Notes: a model not told the origin generated them from the sequence alone. Positions 38,577 to 48,039 are shown, counted from the first letter of the stretch. The stretch is 64,000 nucleotides of DNA from Nocardia grenadensis NBRC 108939 (GCF_001613445.1 NZ_BDCJ01000009.1:248001-312000), one strand, 5' to 3'. Made by a program: numbers and translations.

Positions 38577-38942
38577 GTGACCGACAGCCCGCTGCGCGTT
38601 CTCTTCTGTATCGGCATCAACCAGAACTTCTTCGATCTTCCGGCCGCCGGCGTCACCACCGCCGATGTCTGGACCGCCTTCGTCGCGCTGAGCGACGGGA
38701 TCAAAGTGCTCGACGGTATCGATTTCATCGGCGATATCGACGACGACTCCACCATGGTCGGGCCCTCCGACAGCTGGCCGTGGACCTGCTACCTGCTCGC
38801 CGACGCCGACAGCCACGACACCGTCAAGGCCGCCTGCAACCTGGTCCGCACCATCCCGGTCGGCACGAGCGACTGGAAGCTCTGGAAGTACTTGAAGATC
38901 GAGGCCCGCATCGGCCGGGCGCTGACCCCACGCCAGTACTGA
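38577..38942 (+). CDS. iacB: small IAA-cluster protein
   Basis: This 121-residue protein is read from GTG 38577, 29 bases after iacA. It is soluble; conserved-looking features are LFCIGINQNFFDLPA, DDSTMVGPSDSWPWTCYLL, and RTIPVGTSDWKLWKYLKIEA. A short protein directly after iacA is IacB in known clusters. Its role is unclear; assistance to the first oxidation step has been suggested. I rely on position, size and a remembered resemblance, so the symbol is less certain than for its neighbours. Confidence 0.7.
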   Translation: MTDSPLRVLFCIGINQNFFDLPAAGVTTADVWTAFVALSDGIKVLDGIDFIGDIDDDSTMVGPSDSWPWTCYLLADADSHDTVKAACNLVRTIPVGTSDWKLWKYLKIEARIGRALTPRQY

Positions 38943-38962
38943 CCAACCCGCCAGGAGGCATC

Positions 38963-40255
38963 ATGACCGCGCACAATGCCGCGCTCCCGCATCGGGTATC
39001 CGCCGATCTGGTCCGCGAGGATCGGGTCGCCGCCCGGATCTACACCGACCCGGAGATCTTCGAACAGGAGATCACCCGGATCTTCGAGAGCACCTGGATC
39101 TGGGTGGCTCACGAATCCGAGCTTCCTACACCCGGCAGCTTCAAATCCACCTACGTGGGCCGCCAGCCGGTGATCGTGACCCGTAACCGCAAGGGCGCGC
39201 TGAACACTCTGCTCAACCGCTGCCGGCATCGCGGCGCGAGTATCTGCGAGCAGAAGAACGGCGTCGCCAACGGCTTCACCTGCCCCTATCACGCCTGGTC
39301 CTACAGTCTCGACGGCCAGTTGCGCGGGATCCCCTATCCCGACGGCTACGAGGGCGTCGTGGAGAAGGGCGATCTGTCGCTGAAGAAGCTGCGCACCGAG
39401 TCCTACGGCGGCATGGTGTTCGCGACATTCGACCAGGACATCGAACCGCTTGCCGACTTCCTGGGTGACGCGAAACTCTGGATCGATCGGTTCATGAAAC
39501 AGGGGGGCGGCTATCCGATCAAAGTGCTGGGCACCCACCGGTTCACCTTCCACGGGAACTGGAAAATCCAGCTGGAGAACACCACCGACGGCTACCACTT
39601 CCCGATCGTGCACCGCTCCTGGATGGCCTCGGTCGACGCCGAGACCGCCGACATGATGTCGTTCATGACCGATCCGGAAGCGGTCACCCACGAACTGGGG
39701 AACGGTCACAGTGTGATGCAGATGGTGCCCGAGCACTCCGATCTCGATGCCGACGATGGCAGCGAACCGCTCCAGGCCCGTTTCGACGATCTGGTCGCCG
39801 AATTGAAGAGTGCCGGTCTCGACGACGCCGCCGTCCGGAAACTGGTGCGCGCCATGCACGGCACCGGGTTCAACCTCAATCTGTTTCCGAACGTATCCAT
39901 GTCCGCGGCTTTCTTCCGGGTGCTGCGCCCGATCTCGGTCGACGAAACCATCATCGAACACCTGGCCATCGGCCCCGACGGCCCCGCCGAAATCGCGGGC
40001 CCGGTCAACCGGGCGCGGTTGCGGGTGCACGAGCACTTCCAGGGTCCGTTCGGTTTCGGCACTCCCGATGACGCCGAGGGCTGGGACCGCGTCCAGCGCG
40101 GCGCGCAGGCCGACCCCGATATGCCGATTCTGGTCAACCGCGGCCTTGCTCGCCAGAAACCGAGTCCCGAAGGCTGGCCTACCTCCCATGTCACCGACGA
40201 GACCGGTATGCGCGCCGCGTACCAGCAGTGGAAGCAGATGATGAGCGATGACTGA
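38963..40255 (+). CDS. iacC: Rieske-type dioxygenase large subunit
   Basis: This 430-residue ring-hydroxylating oxygenase alpha subunit starts at ATG 38963, with an AGGAGG site just before. Rieske cluster ligands: C87 and H89 (CRHRG), C107 and H110 (CPYHAW). The mononuclear iron site is in ENTTDGYHFPIVHRSW, with an aspartate expected later. With IacD and electrons from IacF it would act on dioxindole-3-acetate on the way to catechol. Overlaps iacD by 8 bases, so the subunits are coupled. Length is normal. Confidence 0.93.
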   Translation: MTAHNAALPHRVSADLVREDRVAARIYTDPEIFEQEITRIFESTWIWVAHESELPTPGSFKSTYVGRQPVIVTRNRKGALNTLLNRCRHRGASICEQKNGVANGFTCPYHAWSYSLDGQLRGIPYPDGYEGVVEKGDLSLKKLRTESYGGMVFATFDQDIEPLADFLGDAKLWIDRFMKQGGGYPIKVLGTHRFTFHGNWKIQLENTTDGYHFPIVHRSWMASVDAETADMMSFMTDPEAVTHELGNGHSVMQMVPEHSDLDADDGSEPLQARFDDLVAELKSAGLDDAAVRKLVRAMHGTGFNLNLFPNVSMSAAFFRVLRPISVDETIIEHLAIGPDGPAEIAGPVNRARLRVHEHFQGPFGFGTPDDAEGWDRVQRGAQADPDMPILVNRGLARQKPSPEGWPTSHVTDETGMRAAYQQWKQMMSDD

Positions 40256-40760
40256 GACCCACGCCGCGACAGCGGTGTTCAGCGACAGCCGGGTCGCGCG
40301 CGCGATCGAGCTGATCTGGCGCGAAGCCGAACTGCTCGACCGCAGGGAGTATCACGCCTGGCAGGAGCTCTACACCGCCGATGCCCACTACGTGGTACCG
40401 ATCGACCGCGACACCGAAGATTTCGACAACACCCTGAATATGATCTACGATGACGCCCGCATGCGCGGGATGCGCGTCCGCCGGATGACCGAAGGCTACG
40501 CCCTCGCCGCTGTCGATGCCGCAGTCACCACTCGCACCGTCTCCCGGTTCGTCGCCGAGCACGTCACCGAGGACGAAGTACACCTGCGGGCAGCCCAGAT
40601 CCTCGTCGCCTTCAAACGTGGCCGTCACGATATCTGGGCGGGAGATCTCGAATACCGTATCCGCCTCGGCGCGGCACCGGATGACGACCGGATCGTCCGC
40701 AAGGTGATCCGCCTGGTCGACAGCGAGGACGCTGTGCCCGCCGCGGGGTTCCTCCTGTGA
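40248..40760 (+). CDS. iacD: ring-hydroxylating dioxygenase small subunit
   Basis: This 170-residue beta subunit has the cone-shaped NTF2-like fold of the family: LIWREAELLDRREYHAWQEL, YTADAHYVVPIDRD, a long helix, VSRFVAEHVTEDEVHLRAAQ and a final AARRDDRIVRK-like strand (DDDRIVRKVIRLVD). It carries no cofactor and stabilises the alpha3beta3 oxygenase. The start lies inside the last codons of iacC, and its TGA overlaps the GTG of iacE. Confidence 0.9.
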   Translation: MTETHAATAVFSDSRVARAIELIWREAELLDRREYHAWQELYTADAHYVVPIDRDTEDFDNTLNMIYDDARMRGMRVRRMTEGYALAAVDAAVTTRTVSRFVAEHVTEDEVHLRAAQILVAFKRGRHDIWAGDLEYRIRLGAAPDDDRIVRKVIRLVDSEDAVPAAGFLL

Positions 40761-41497
40761 GCGCGCCGGTTGCCGTGGTCACCGGGGGCGCGGGTGGCCT
40801 CGGCGCGTATATCGTCCGCCGGCTGCACGCCGGTGGGCACGCTGTCGCCGTCGCCGACCTGGACGGTATCGCCGCCGCGGCGCTGGCCGCCGAACTGGAC
40901 GGTGCGGTCGGGGCGCGCGGCTACGCGGTGGACGTCGCGGACAAGAGCTCGCTGGAGAAGCTGCTCGCCACGGTGGTCGCCGATTTCGGCGGGGTACAGG
41001 TGCTGGTGAACAATGCCGCCCGTACCCAGGCCCGGCCATTGCTGGAGATCAGCTCCGACGAACTCGACGGCGTCATGGCCGTCGGATTTCGCGGAACATT
41101 CCAGTCCTGCCAGCTGTTCGGCGGGCATATGGCCGCGCAGGGGTATGGCCGGATCGTGAACATGGCCTCGCTCGCCGGACAGAACGGCGGCACCGCGACC
41201 GGGGGGCACTACGCGTCCGCCAAAGGCGCGGTCATCTCGCTGACCAAAGTATTCGCCCGCGAACTGGCCGCCTCCGGGGTCACGGTGAACGCTGTATCGC
41301 CGGGACCGCAGGATTCACCTGTTGTGCACGACATCGTCGGCGCGGACAATCTCGACACCTTCGCCCGAACCATTCCCGTCGGGCGTCTCGGCGATCCGGC
41401 GTTCATCGCCGAGATGGTCGCCTTGCTCGCGTCACCGGCCGCCGCGTCGGTCACCGGAGCATGCTGGGACGCCAACGGCGGTCTCTATATGCGTTAG
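40757..41497 (+). CDS. iacE: short-chain dehydrogenase of the IAA cluster
   Basis: This 246-residue SDR starts at GTG 40757 (GTGA overlap with iacD). Cofactor loop TGGAGGLGAYI with following aspartate in VADLDG suggests NAD preference; LVNNAART, serine in NMASLAGQNG and YASAK are the catalytic features. C-terminal TGACWDANGGLYMR is standard. In characterised systems IacE works after IacA, converting the 2-hydroxylated product to dioxindole-3-acetate. Position between iacD and iacF supports the name. Confidence 0.9.
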   Translation: MSAPVAVVTGGAGGLGAYIVRRLHAGGHAVAVADLDGIAAAALAAELDGAVGARGYAVDVADKSSLEKLLATVVADFGGVQVLVNNAARTQARPLLEISSDELDGVMAVGFRGTFQSCQLFGGHMAAQGYGRIVNMASLAGQNGGTATGGHYASAKGAVISLTKVFARELAASGVTVNAVSPGPQDSPVVHDIVGADNLDTFARTIPVGRLGDPAFIAEMVALLASPAAASVTGACWDANGGLYMR

Positions 41498-41505
41498 GAG
41501 TTCCC

Positions 41506-42462
41506 GTGACCGATATCAAAGTGGTGGTAGCCGACATCGTGGCGGAGACACCGAGTATCCGCGCGCTGCGCCTGGTACGGGAGGACGGGGCGCCGCTGGG
41601 CCCGTACCGTGCCGGTGCGCACATCGACGTCACCGGACCGACAGGCATCCTCCGGCAGTATTCGCTGTGCGGATCGCCTGCGGAAACCGCGTCGCTGACC
41701 ATCGCGGTGAAACGGGAATCGGAATCCCGCGGTGGTTCGGCGGCGCTGCACGAGGTGCGCGCAGGCGACATCATCGAGATCGGGGAGCCGCGCAATATCC
41801 TCACCGTGGCGTCGGACGCCGACCGGCATGTGCTGGTCGCCGCCGGCATCGGCGTCACGCCCTTGCTGAGCATCGCCTACGAATTGCATGCCTGCGATGC
41901 AGAATTCACGCTGGTCTACTTCACCCGCAGTCGCGCGGAAACCGCGTTCCTCGACTTTCTGGAGAACCGGTCGGAGTTCCGGGGCCGGGTGCAGTTGCAC
42001 ATCGGACGCACCCGCACCGAACAACGCGCCGCGCTGGTGGCGGTCGCCGCCGGCCTCTCTCCCCGCTGCGCGGTGTACACCTGTGGCCCGGCCGGGTTCA
42101 TGGATACCGTCGCCGACCTCATGACACCGGTGGTCGGTATCGACAATGTGCACATCGAACACTTCGAGGCGGCCGAGGCCGACACCTCCGGCGATACCGC
42201 TTTCAACGTCGAACTCGACACCGGTGAGAGTTTTGAAATCCCCGTCGGCCGCTCGATTCTCTCGGTGCTCGAGGAAAATGGAATCGAGGTGTTCAAATCC
42301 TGCGAGGAAGGAATCTGTGGTTCCTGCGTCTCGAATGTCCTCGAAGGAGAACCCGACCATCGTGACAACTGCCTGTCCGTCGCGGACAAGGCAGCCGGTG
42401 ACCAGATGGCGCTCTGTGTCTCACGGTCGAAAACCAGCAAACTGGTCATCGAATTGATCTGA
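41506..42462 (+). CDS. iacF: ferredoxin reductase of the Rieske dioxygenase
   Basis: The protein has 318 residues from GTG 41506, with TAGGAG overlapping the iacE stop as ribosome site. Order is FNR-type flavin domain (ILRQYSLCGSP), NAD domain (VAAGIGVTPLLSIA, VYTCGPAGFMD) and a C-terminal plant-type 2Fe-2S domain (CEEGICGSCVSNVLEGEPDH, then DNCL). This is the phthalate-dioxygenase-reductase-like layout. It transfers NADH electrons to the IacC Rieske centre. Last enzyme gene of iacABCDEF. Confidence 0.92.
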   Translation: MTDIKVVVADIVAETPSIRALRLVREDGAPLGPYRAGAHIDVTGPTGILRQYSLCGSPAETASLTIAVKRESESRGGSAALHEVRAGDIIEIGEPRNILTVASDADRHVLVAAGIGVTPLLSIAYELHACDAEFTLVYFTRSRAETAFLDFLENRSEFRGRVQLHIGRTRTEQRAALVAVAAGLSPRCAVYTCGPAGFMDTVADLMTPVVGIDNVHIEHFEAAEADTSGDTAFNVELDTGESFEIPVGRSILSVLEENGIEVFKSCEEGICGSCVSNVLEGEPDHRDNCLSVADKAAGDQMALCVSRSKTSKLVIELI

Positions 42463-42576
42463 TCCGCTCGATCCGGATAAAGGAATTCCGTATTCACACC
42501 GGGAATTCTTCCGATGTTCCATGTCACATCGCCGCTCTAGCGTGTAGTGGATCACACAACCGAAAGACGATTTCCC

Positions 42577-42876
42577 ATGGAATATTCTCACGCCGAGACC
42601 GCCGCGTCCGAAGCGAATTCCGGTCTCGACGACCTCGCCCGAGAACGCGCCAGCCTGGTGTTCCGGCTCAGCGCGGTGGTGCTGCTCTTGTTCTTCCCCC
42701 TGCCCGTACTGGGTGGATTCACCTCCGTCCTGGATACGGTGGTGGTCGGCGGCGTGACCGTCGCCTGGGTCTATGCCTTCTTCCAGTTCGCCGTGGCCAT
42801 TGTGGTGGCCCGCTACTACATGGCTCGTGCCGCCGCCCTCGAAAGCCGCGTCGCGCAGGAAGGCGTCCGCGCATGA
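42577..42876 (+). CDS. DUF485 small membrane protein
   Basis: The protein has 99 residues from ATG 42577. Two hydrophobic segments (LSAVVLLLFFPLPVLGG and VTVAWVYAFFQFAVAIVVAR) and the segment LARERASLVFRLS mark the DUF485 family. These proteins are nearly always coded just upstream of a sodium/solute symporter of the acetate permease type, as here (4-base overlap, stop 42876 and start 42873). Probably a small partner subunit of that transporter. 114 bases after iacF. Confidence 0.87.
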   Translation: MEYSHAETAASEANSGLDDLARERASLVFRLSAVVLLLFFPLPVLGGFTSVLDTVVVGGVTVAWVYAFFQFAVAIVVARYYMARAAALESRVAQEGVRA

Positions 42877-44414
42877 ACATCGTCTCCGCTTCGCTGTTCG
42901 CGGCCCTGGTGGTGGTGACCCTGGTGATCACCGCCTGGGCCGCCAGGCAGAACAAATCCGCCGCCGACCACTATGTCGCCGGCGGCGCGCTCACCGGCCG
43001 GCAGAACGGGGTCGCCATCGCCGGCGATTTCATCTCCGCCGCGTCGTTCCTCGGGGTCACCGGCGCCATCGCGCTCACCGGGTTCAACGGGTTCTACCTC
43101 GCGGTGTTCGTCCCTGTCGCGTTCGTCCTGGCGCTGCTGCTCATCGCCGAACCGCTGCGCAACCTCGGCCGATTCACCCTGGCCGACGTCCTGGCCACCC
43201 GTTTTCCGGGTAAGGACGTCCGCTCGCTCATGGCGGTCAGCACCGTGGTGATCAGCGTGGTCTACCTGGTCTCGCAGTTGGTGGGCGCGGCGCTGCTGGT
43301 CTCGCTGCTGTTCGATCTGGACTACCCGGTCGCGGTGCTCGTCATCGGCGCGCTGACCACCGCGTACACCCTGGTCGGCGGTATGCTGGCGACCAGCTGG
43401 ATCCAGATCATCAAGACCGGTCTACTGCTGGTCTGCGCGGTGGCACTGTTCGTCCTCGTCCTGGTGCGCTTCGATTTCAACCCGTTCGGGCCGTTCAGTA
43501 CCGCGCTCGCCGAGTTCGGCCAGCAGTACGTCGCCCCGCGACGCTCCGGTGACGCGGCCTCGTTCGACCAGTTGTCGCAGACGGTCGGGCTGGTGCTCGG
43601 TGTCCTCGGGCTCCCGCATGTGATGATCCGGTTCCTCACGGTGCCGAACGCGCAGCAGGCCCGCACTTCCGCCTATACCTCCATCTGGATCTTCTTCGGT
43701 TTCTATCTGATGATCCCGGTCCTCGGTTACGGCGCCGCCGTGCTGGTCGGTCCCGACGTTATCGCCACGGAGAACAAGGGCGGCAACCTCGCCGTCGCGC
43801 AGCTGGCGGAAACGCTCGGCGGCGGTGTGCTGCTCGCGTTCGTTGCCGCGGTCGCGTTCGTGACCATCCTGGCCGCACTGTCGGGGCTGGTGATCGCCAC
43901 GTCCGGCGCCATCGCCCACGATCTGTACGGTCAGGTGCTGCGCAACGGGAAGGTTTCGCCCACCGCCCAGCATCGTGCGGCCCGGATCGCCACGGTCGCC
44001 ACCTGCCTGGTCGGAGTCGCTATCGCCTTCGCCGCGCAACGCCAGAATGTGGCCTTCCTGGCCTCGCTCGGTATGTCCATCGCCGCCTGCGCCAATCTGC
44101 CGGCTCTGCTGCTCACCCTGTACTGGCGCCGGATGACCGCGCGTGCCGTGATCTCGGGCATCGTGACCGGCCTGGTCCTGTCCATCGCGGTGATCATCCT
44201 CAGCCCTGCCGTACAGGGTCCGGATTCGGTTCTGCCGTTCTCCAATCCCGCTCTGGCGGTGGCGCCCATCTCCTTCCTGGTCTCCATTGTGGTGGCGCTC
44301 GCCGGCGCGCCCAAGGGTGACGAGGCCGCGGCCGCCACCACCGTGTTCCGTTCACTGCGCATCCGCGCCCTGACCGGTCGTACGACGGAACAGCCTGTGG
44401 CTATTTCGTCCTGA
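42873..44414 (+). CDS. sodium/solute symporter, acetate-permease-like, candidate IAA uptake system
   Basis: This 513-residue SSS-family transporter has about 13 membrane helices. Family marks: DHYVAGGALTGRQNGVAIAG, DFISAASFLGVTGAIALTGF, LADVLATRFPGKDVR, and the sodium-site helix (ILAALSGLVIATSGAIAHDL). The acetate/pyruvate permease branch is the nearest in feel. It is coupled to the DUF485 gene and follows iacF in the same direction, so uptake of IAA or another pathway acid is the natural guess; not demonstrated. A strong hairpin follows. Confidence 0.9.
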   Translation: MNIVSASLFAALVVVTLVITAWAARQNKSAADHYVAGGALTGRQNGVAIAGDFISAASFLGVTGAIALTGFNGFYLAVFVPVAFVLALLLIAEPLRNLGRFTLADVLATRFPGKDVRSLMAVSTVVISVVYLVSQLVGAALLVSLLFDLDYPVAVLVIGALTTAYTLVGGMLATSWIQIIKTGLLLVCAVALFVLVLVRFDFNPFGPFSTALAEFGQQYVAPRRSGDAASFDQLSQTVGLVLGVLGLPHVMIRFLTVPNAQQARTSAYTSIWIFFGFYLMIPVLGYGAAVLVGPDVIATENKGGNLAVAQLAETLGGGVLLAFVAAVAFVTILAALSGLVIATSGAIAHDLYGQVLRNGKVSPTAQHRAARIATVATCLVGVAIAFAAQRQNVAFLASLGMSIAACANLPALLLTLYWRRMTARAVISGIVTGLVLSIAVIILSPAVQGPDSVLPFSNPALAVAPISFLVSIVVALAGAPKGDEAAAATTVFRSLRIRALTGRTTEQPVAISS

Positions 44415-44424
44415 CAATGGTGCT

Positions 44425-44465
44425 TCGATGCCGGCCACCGGATGATGAGGGGTGGCCGGCATCGA
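44425..44465. terminator. bidirectional hairpin terminator
   Basis: A perfect 15-base inverted repeat (TCGATGCCGGCCACC at 44425-44439 and its complement at 44451-44465) with an 11-base loop. It lies between the convergent symporter and MHS-transporter genes, so it can end both transcripts. Confidence 0.8.
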
Positions 44466-44484
44466 CGCAACGGACCGGTGTCCA

Positions 44485-45897
44485 CTAACTCGACTGCTCC
44501 AGCGGTTTCGCGTCCTTCGGATATCCACCACGACGACCTCGGCCACCGGTGCCCGCGTACGCGCTGAGTCGCGTCCGCAACGGTCGCCCGACCGCCAGCG
44601 GCGCGGTCTCCCTACCCATCAGCAGCGCGACCAGGCTGATCAACATGAGTGCCATGGCGTAGAAGCCGACCGGGACCACAGTGCCGGTACCGCTCACGAT
44701 CCGGTTCGCGACCATCGGCGCGATGCCGCCCCCGAGCACCGCGCCGACCTGGTATCCGATACCTACGCCGCTGTAGCGCTGGGTCACCGGGAACTGCTCG
44801 GCGAACATGGTGAACATCGGCCCGTACACGAACCCGGTCAAGGTGAATCCGATACAGATCACCGTGATACAGGCCAGGAACGAGCCGTGCGCGGTGACCC
44901 AGAACAACATCGGGGCGAAGACAGCGGCGGACCCCATGCCGAAGCCGATCACCGCTTTGCGGCCCAGCCGGTCGGAGAGATGGCTTCCGAGTATCACCGT
45001 CGCGGCGTGGCACGCGAGGGCGGCGGTGATTCCCCAGACAACCTGCGAACGGGAGAATCCCCGGCCCGGGTCGGGTTCGGTCAGGAAGGACAACATGAAA
45101 GTGAACAGCAGGAACGCGTAGCAGTTCTGGCCGATGTTGACGCAGGCGGCCCGGAGTACACCGCGCCAGTCCTGCCGGAGCACCGCCAGGCCGCGCGGGG
45201 CAGGCCGGTCTGCGCCGGAACTCGCATCGGCGAACTCCGGTGTCTCGGAGATCCGCGTCCGCGTCCAGATGCCGACGATGAGAACGATGGCGCCCACCAG
45301 GAACGGAATACGCCAGCCCCACGCGATCACCTGCTCCATCGGGAGCAGGAGCACGAGCGCGAAGGCGGTATTCGCCAGAATCGCGCCGACCGGGGACCCG
45401 AGGGTGACGAAACATCCGTAGAGCCCGCGACGCGACGCGGGCGCGTGCTCGGCCGCCAGCAGCACCGCTCCGCCGATCTCGCCGCCGCGCGAAATCCCGT
45501 GGAGCATCCGGAGGAAGATGAGTATCAACGGGGCAGCGATCCCGATCGCACGCGAGTCGGGTACCAGGCCCATGACCAGAGTGGCCGACCCCATCAAGAT
45601 GAATGCCGTGGTGAGCGCTGCGCGCCGGCCGAACCGGTCCCCGTAGTGTCCGAAGATCACCGCGCCGACCGGTGCCATGACGAATCCGACGGCGAAGGTG
45701 GCAAAGCCGAGGAAGGTGCCGAACCACGGGTCATCGGTGTCGAAATACACCTTGTTGAACACCAGCGCCGTGGCGGTGCCGTAGATCGCGAAATCGTAGA
45801 ACTCGAGGATGGTGCCGACACCGGAGGCGATCGCCAATCTCATCGGGCGCTCGCGCTCGGTCGCGGAATCGTGCTCTCGTGAACTCAGAGCTGTCAC
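44485..45897 (-). CDS. MFS transporter, metabolite:H+ symporter type
   Basis: This 470-residue, 12-helix transporter is read from GTG 45897. MHS features: AIASGVGTILEFYDFAIYGT at helix 1, GHYGDRFGRRAALT after helix 2, and HGISRGGEIGGAVLLAAEHA at helix 4-5, where most relatives have QGxSxGGExGG. This family takes up carboxylates, betaines and aromatic acids. It is the third gene of a minus-strand operon after opine-dehydrogenase-type and hydroxyacyl-dehydrogenase-type genes (13-base gap), so it should import that pathway's substrate. Confidence 0.9.
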   Translation of the reverse strand: MTALSSREHDSATERERPMRLAIASGVGTILEFYDFAIYGTATALVFNKVYFDTDDPWFGTFLGFATFAVGFVMAPVGAVIFGHYGDRFGRRAALTTAFILMGSATLVMGLVPDSRAIGIAAPLILIFLRMLHGISRGGEIGGAVLLAAEHAPASRRGLYGCFVTLGSPVGAILANTAFALVLLLPMEQVIAWGWRIPFLVGAIVLIVGIWTRTRISETPEFADASSGADRPAPRGLAVLRQDWRGVLRAACVNIGQNCYAFLLFTFMLSFLTEPDPGRGFSRSQVVWGITAALACHAATVILGSHLSDRLGRKAVIGFGMGSAAVFAPMLFWVTAHGSFLACITVICIGFTLTGFVYGPMFTMFAEQFPVTQRYSGVGIGYQVGAVLGGGIAPMVANRIVSGTGTVVPVGFYAMALMLISLVALLMGRETAPLAVGRPLRTRLSAYAGTGGRGRRGGYPKDAKPLEQSS

Positions 45898-45910
45898 AGC
45901 GTTCTCCTCA

Positions 45911-46942
45911 TCAGTTCTGCGACCCGCCGGCAGGGCGTGTCGAGGGAACTCCCGCGGCGTCTCGGACTGTTTGCCGTGGAAGGTCGTCGTAGCGGTGTAG
46001 TTGTCCCGTCGCGTCGAGGACCCGCGCGAAGGCCGCGATACGTTGTGCCCGATAGTCGTTCAGCGCGGTGGGCTCGATATCGTAGAAACCGCCGCCGGTG
46101 TCGCCCCGGCGTCCGGAGGCCATGTTCTGCTGGACCAGGGGAGCCGGCTCGAAGCGCTTGCCGAGCTCGTCGCGGAGATAGTTGGAGGCGTGGAACAGGG
46201 TGTCGCATCCGCCCCAGTCGATGAACTCGAGCAGGCCGAGCACGGCGAATCGTGAGCCGAATCCGATCCGGACGGCCCGGTCGATCTCCGTGGCACTGGC
46301 CACGCCCTCCTCGACCATCCGGGCCGCCTCGTTCATCACGAGCGCCTGAAGCCGCGGGACGATGTACCCCGGCGATGCGGCGCAGACCACCGGTGTCTTG
46401 CCGACCGCCGATAACAAGTCGCACGTCGCCTCGACCACTGCGGGCGCTGTCGCGGCACTCGGGCTCACCTCCACCAATGGCATCAGGTCGGCCGGGTTCA
46501 GCCAGTGCGCGTTGAGCAGGCGCTCCGGACGTGCGACGAATTCGGCCAGGCGGCTCACGAGAAAACTCGAGGTGGTCGAGGCGATGGGCGTGTCCGCGCC
46601 GACCGCCGACTCGATCCACGCCAAGGTCGCTCGCTTGATATCGAGTACCTCCGGCACTGCTTCGAAGACGAGGTCGGCCTCGGCCGGCACCACCACCTCC
46701 GGCCCGACCACCCGGATCCGGTCGAGTATCCCGGGCAGATCGGACTCGGCCAACAGCCCGAATCGGATCTTGCGCTCCAGTGACAGTCGGATCGCGGCAC
46801 GGGCCGCCGTGAGATACGCCTCGGCTCCGTCGCCGCGGTCGCGGAGGTCGACCAATGTGACGTCGACCCGTCCGAAACCGAGGGCGGCCGCTATCCCCTG
46901 TCCCATGCGACCCGCTCCGACCACCACGACCGTCGCCGTCAT
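45911..46942 (-). CDS. 3-hydroxyacyl-CoA-dehydrogenase-type oxidoreductase
   Basis: The protein has 343 residues. N-terminal Rossmann domain with GAGRMGQGIAAALG, EAVPEVLDIK, and TTSSFLVSRLAE; histidine in LLNAHWLNPADLMPLVEV is the usual catalytic position. The C-terminal helical domain follows (GSRFAVLGLLEFIDWGG). Size and layout resemble L-carnitine dehydrogenase and lambda-crystallin/gulonate dehydrogenase more than fatty-acid FadB. Start overlaps the stop of the opine-dehydrogenase gene (ATGA). Substrate probably a hydroxy acid; not determined. Confidence 0.87.
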   Translation of the reverse strand: MTATVVVVGAGRMGQGIAAALGFGRVDVTLVDLRDRGDGAEAYLTAARAAIRLSLERKIRFGLLAESDLPGILDRIRVVGPEVVVPAEADLVFEAVPEVLDIKRATLAWIESAVGADTPIASTTSSFLVSRLAEFVARPERLLNAHWLNPADLMPLVEVSPSAATAPAVVEATCDLLSAVGKTPVVCAASPGYIVPRLQALVMNEAARMVEEGVASATEIDRAVRIGFGSRFAVLGLLEFIDWGGCDTLFHASNYLRDELGKRFEPAPLVQQNMASGRRGDTGGGFYDIEPTALNDYRAQRIAAFARVLDATGQLHRYDDLPRQTVRDAAGVPSTRPAGGSQN

Positions 46943-48039
46943 AGCGAGAACCCTTCGTGGAGAAGCTGTTTCAGCCCCCCGCTGTCCAGCCCATCCAGTC
47001 CCAGGGCGGCCAGCGTCCGGCCGCCACTGTCCGGTGACCGTCCGGTGATCGCATTGGCTGTCGCGAGAAGCCCGCTCGCCACCGGCGTCGGTACCCCGGC
47101 CCAGTGGCCGACCGAGGTGAGCAGGGCGAGCCCGATCTCGACATCCTCGGTCATGTACCGGTGGGTGTGCAGGTCGATGTGCTCGCGCCAGTCACCACTA
47201 TCGGTGAGCTTCTCGTGCGCGGCGTTACCGTACATCCATTCGTCGCCGTCCGGAGTGTAATGGTCCGCGAGTGGGAAATGCGGAGCGCCGTACCCGAGCG
47301 CGGTGCGGATGGCGATACGTTCGGTGTCGAGTGCGGTGGTGACCCGGCGGATGGCATCCTGAGTACCCTCGTTGTGGATGTCCCAGGCCGCGAAGTGCTC
47401 CAGCGGGCCGGCATTCATCAAGATCAGCGGTGGATGGATGATCGGACCCGCATTCATCAACGCCCCACTCAGCGCATCTTCGACGGGTTCGACCGGATAG
47501 ATTTTCGCCAGCACCGCCAGTGCTCTTTCGCTGTCGTGCGCGGGGAGGACTCCGGTGGGCAGCCGCGTAGCGTAGCCGCTCACCACGACCCGGTTGTCCC
47601 CGTGCCTACGCGCGAGGTAGGGGAGGGTCCCGGTCTCGGCGAAGGCGATCTTGGCGGGGTTACCGGCGGCTGCTACGGCCCGCGCGAAGATCAGCGAACC
47701 GAAGCTGCCCGGCGGCAAGTACACCACCTGGCCGTCGGCCAGGTGCGGTGCTATTCGTTCGGCGAGGTCGGGGTGAGAGAAGGCGGGGACGGGTACGATG
47801 ACGATCTCCGCGCCGGCCACGGCACGGCCGAGGTCGGGTTCGATGGTGATGCGGCCGTCGGAACCGATCGCCAGGGCGCGATGCCCGCGGTGATCCTCGA
47901 CCCGAATCTCTCCCGCATCCAGCAGTGGTGCGAAACTATTGTGATCACGCCGCCACCAGTTGACGTCGTGTCCCTTCGCACTCATATCGGCAACCGCCGC
48001 ATATGAGCCGTGTCCGCCGCCGATAACCGTGATCTTCAT
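46939..48039 (-). CDS. opine/octopine dehydrogenase-type NAD(P) oxidoreductase
   Basis: This 366-residue protein has an N-terminal Rossmann fold (ITVIGGGHGSYAAVADMSAK) and a C-terminal octopine-DH domain, with ALMNAGPIIHPPLILMNAGP carrying the histidine expected in the active site. Opine dehydrogenases condense or cleave amino acid and keto acid through a secondary amine. Here the catabolic setting (AsnC-type regulator, transporter, hydroxyacid-type dehydrogenase) suggests oxidation of an imported N-carboxyalkyl amino acid. First gene of a three-gene minus-strand operon. Confidence 0.88.
   Translation of the reverse strand: MKITVIGGGHGSYAAVADMSAKGHDVNWWRRDHNSFAPLLDAGEIRVEDHRGHRALAIGSDGRITIEPDLGRAVAGAEIVIVPVPAFSHPDLAERIAPHLADGQVVYLPPGSFGSLIFARAVAAAGNPAKIAFAETGTLPYLARRHGDNRVVVSGYATRLPTGVLPAHDSERALAVLAKIYPVEPVEDALSGALMNAGPIIHPPLILMNAGPLEHFAAWDIHNEGTQDAIRRVTTALDTERIAIRTALGYGAPHFPLADHYTPDGDEWMYGNAAHEKLTDSGDWREHIDLHTHRYMTEDVEIGLALLTSVGHWAGVPTPVASGLLATANAITGRSPDSGGRTLAALGLDGLDSGGLKQLLHEGFSL

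Noticed and set aside
38789..40189. 466-codon minus-strand frame opposite iacC
   Set aside because: The plus strand carries a full Rieske oxygenase; the reverse frame is a mirror with no family features.
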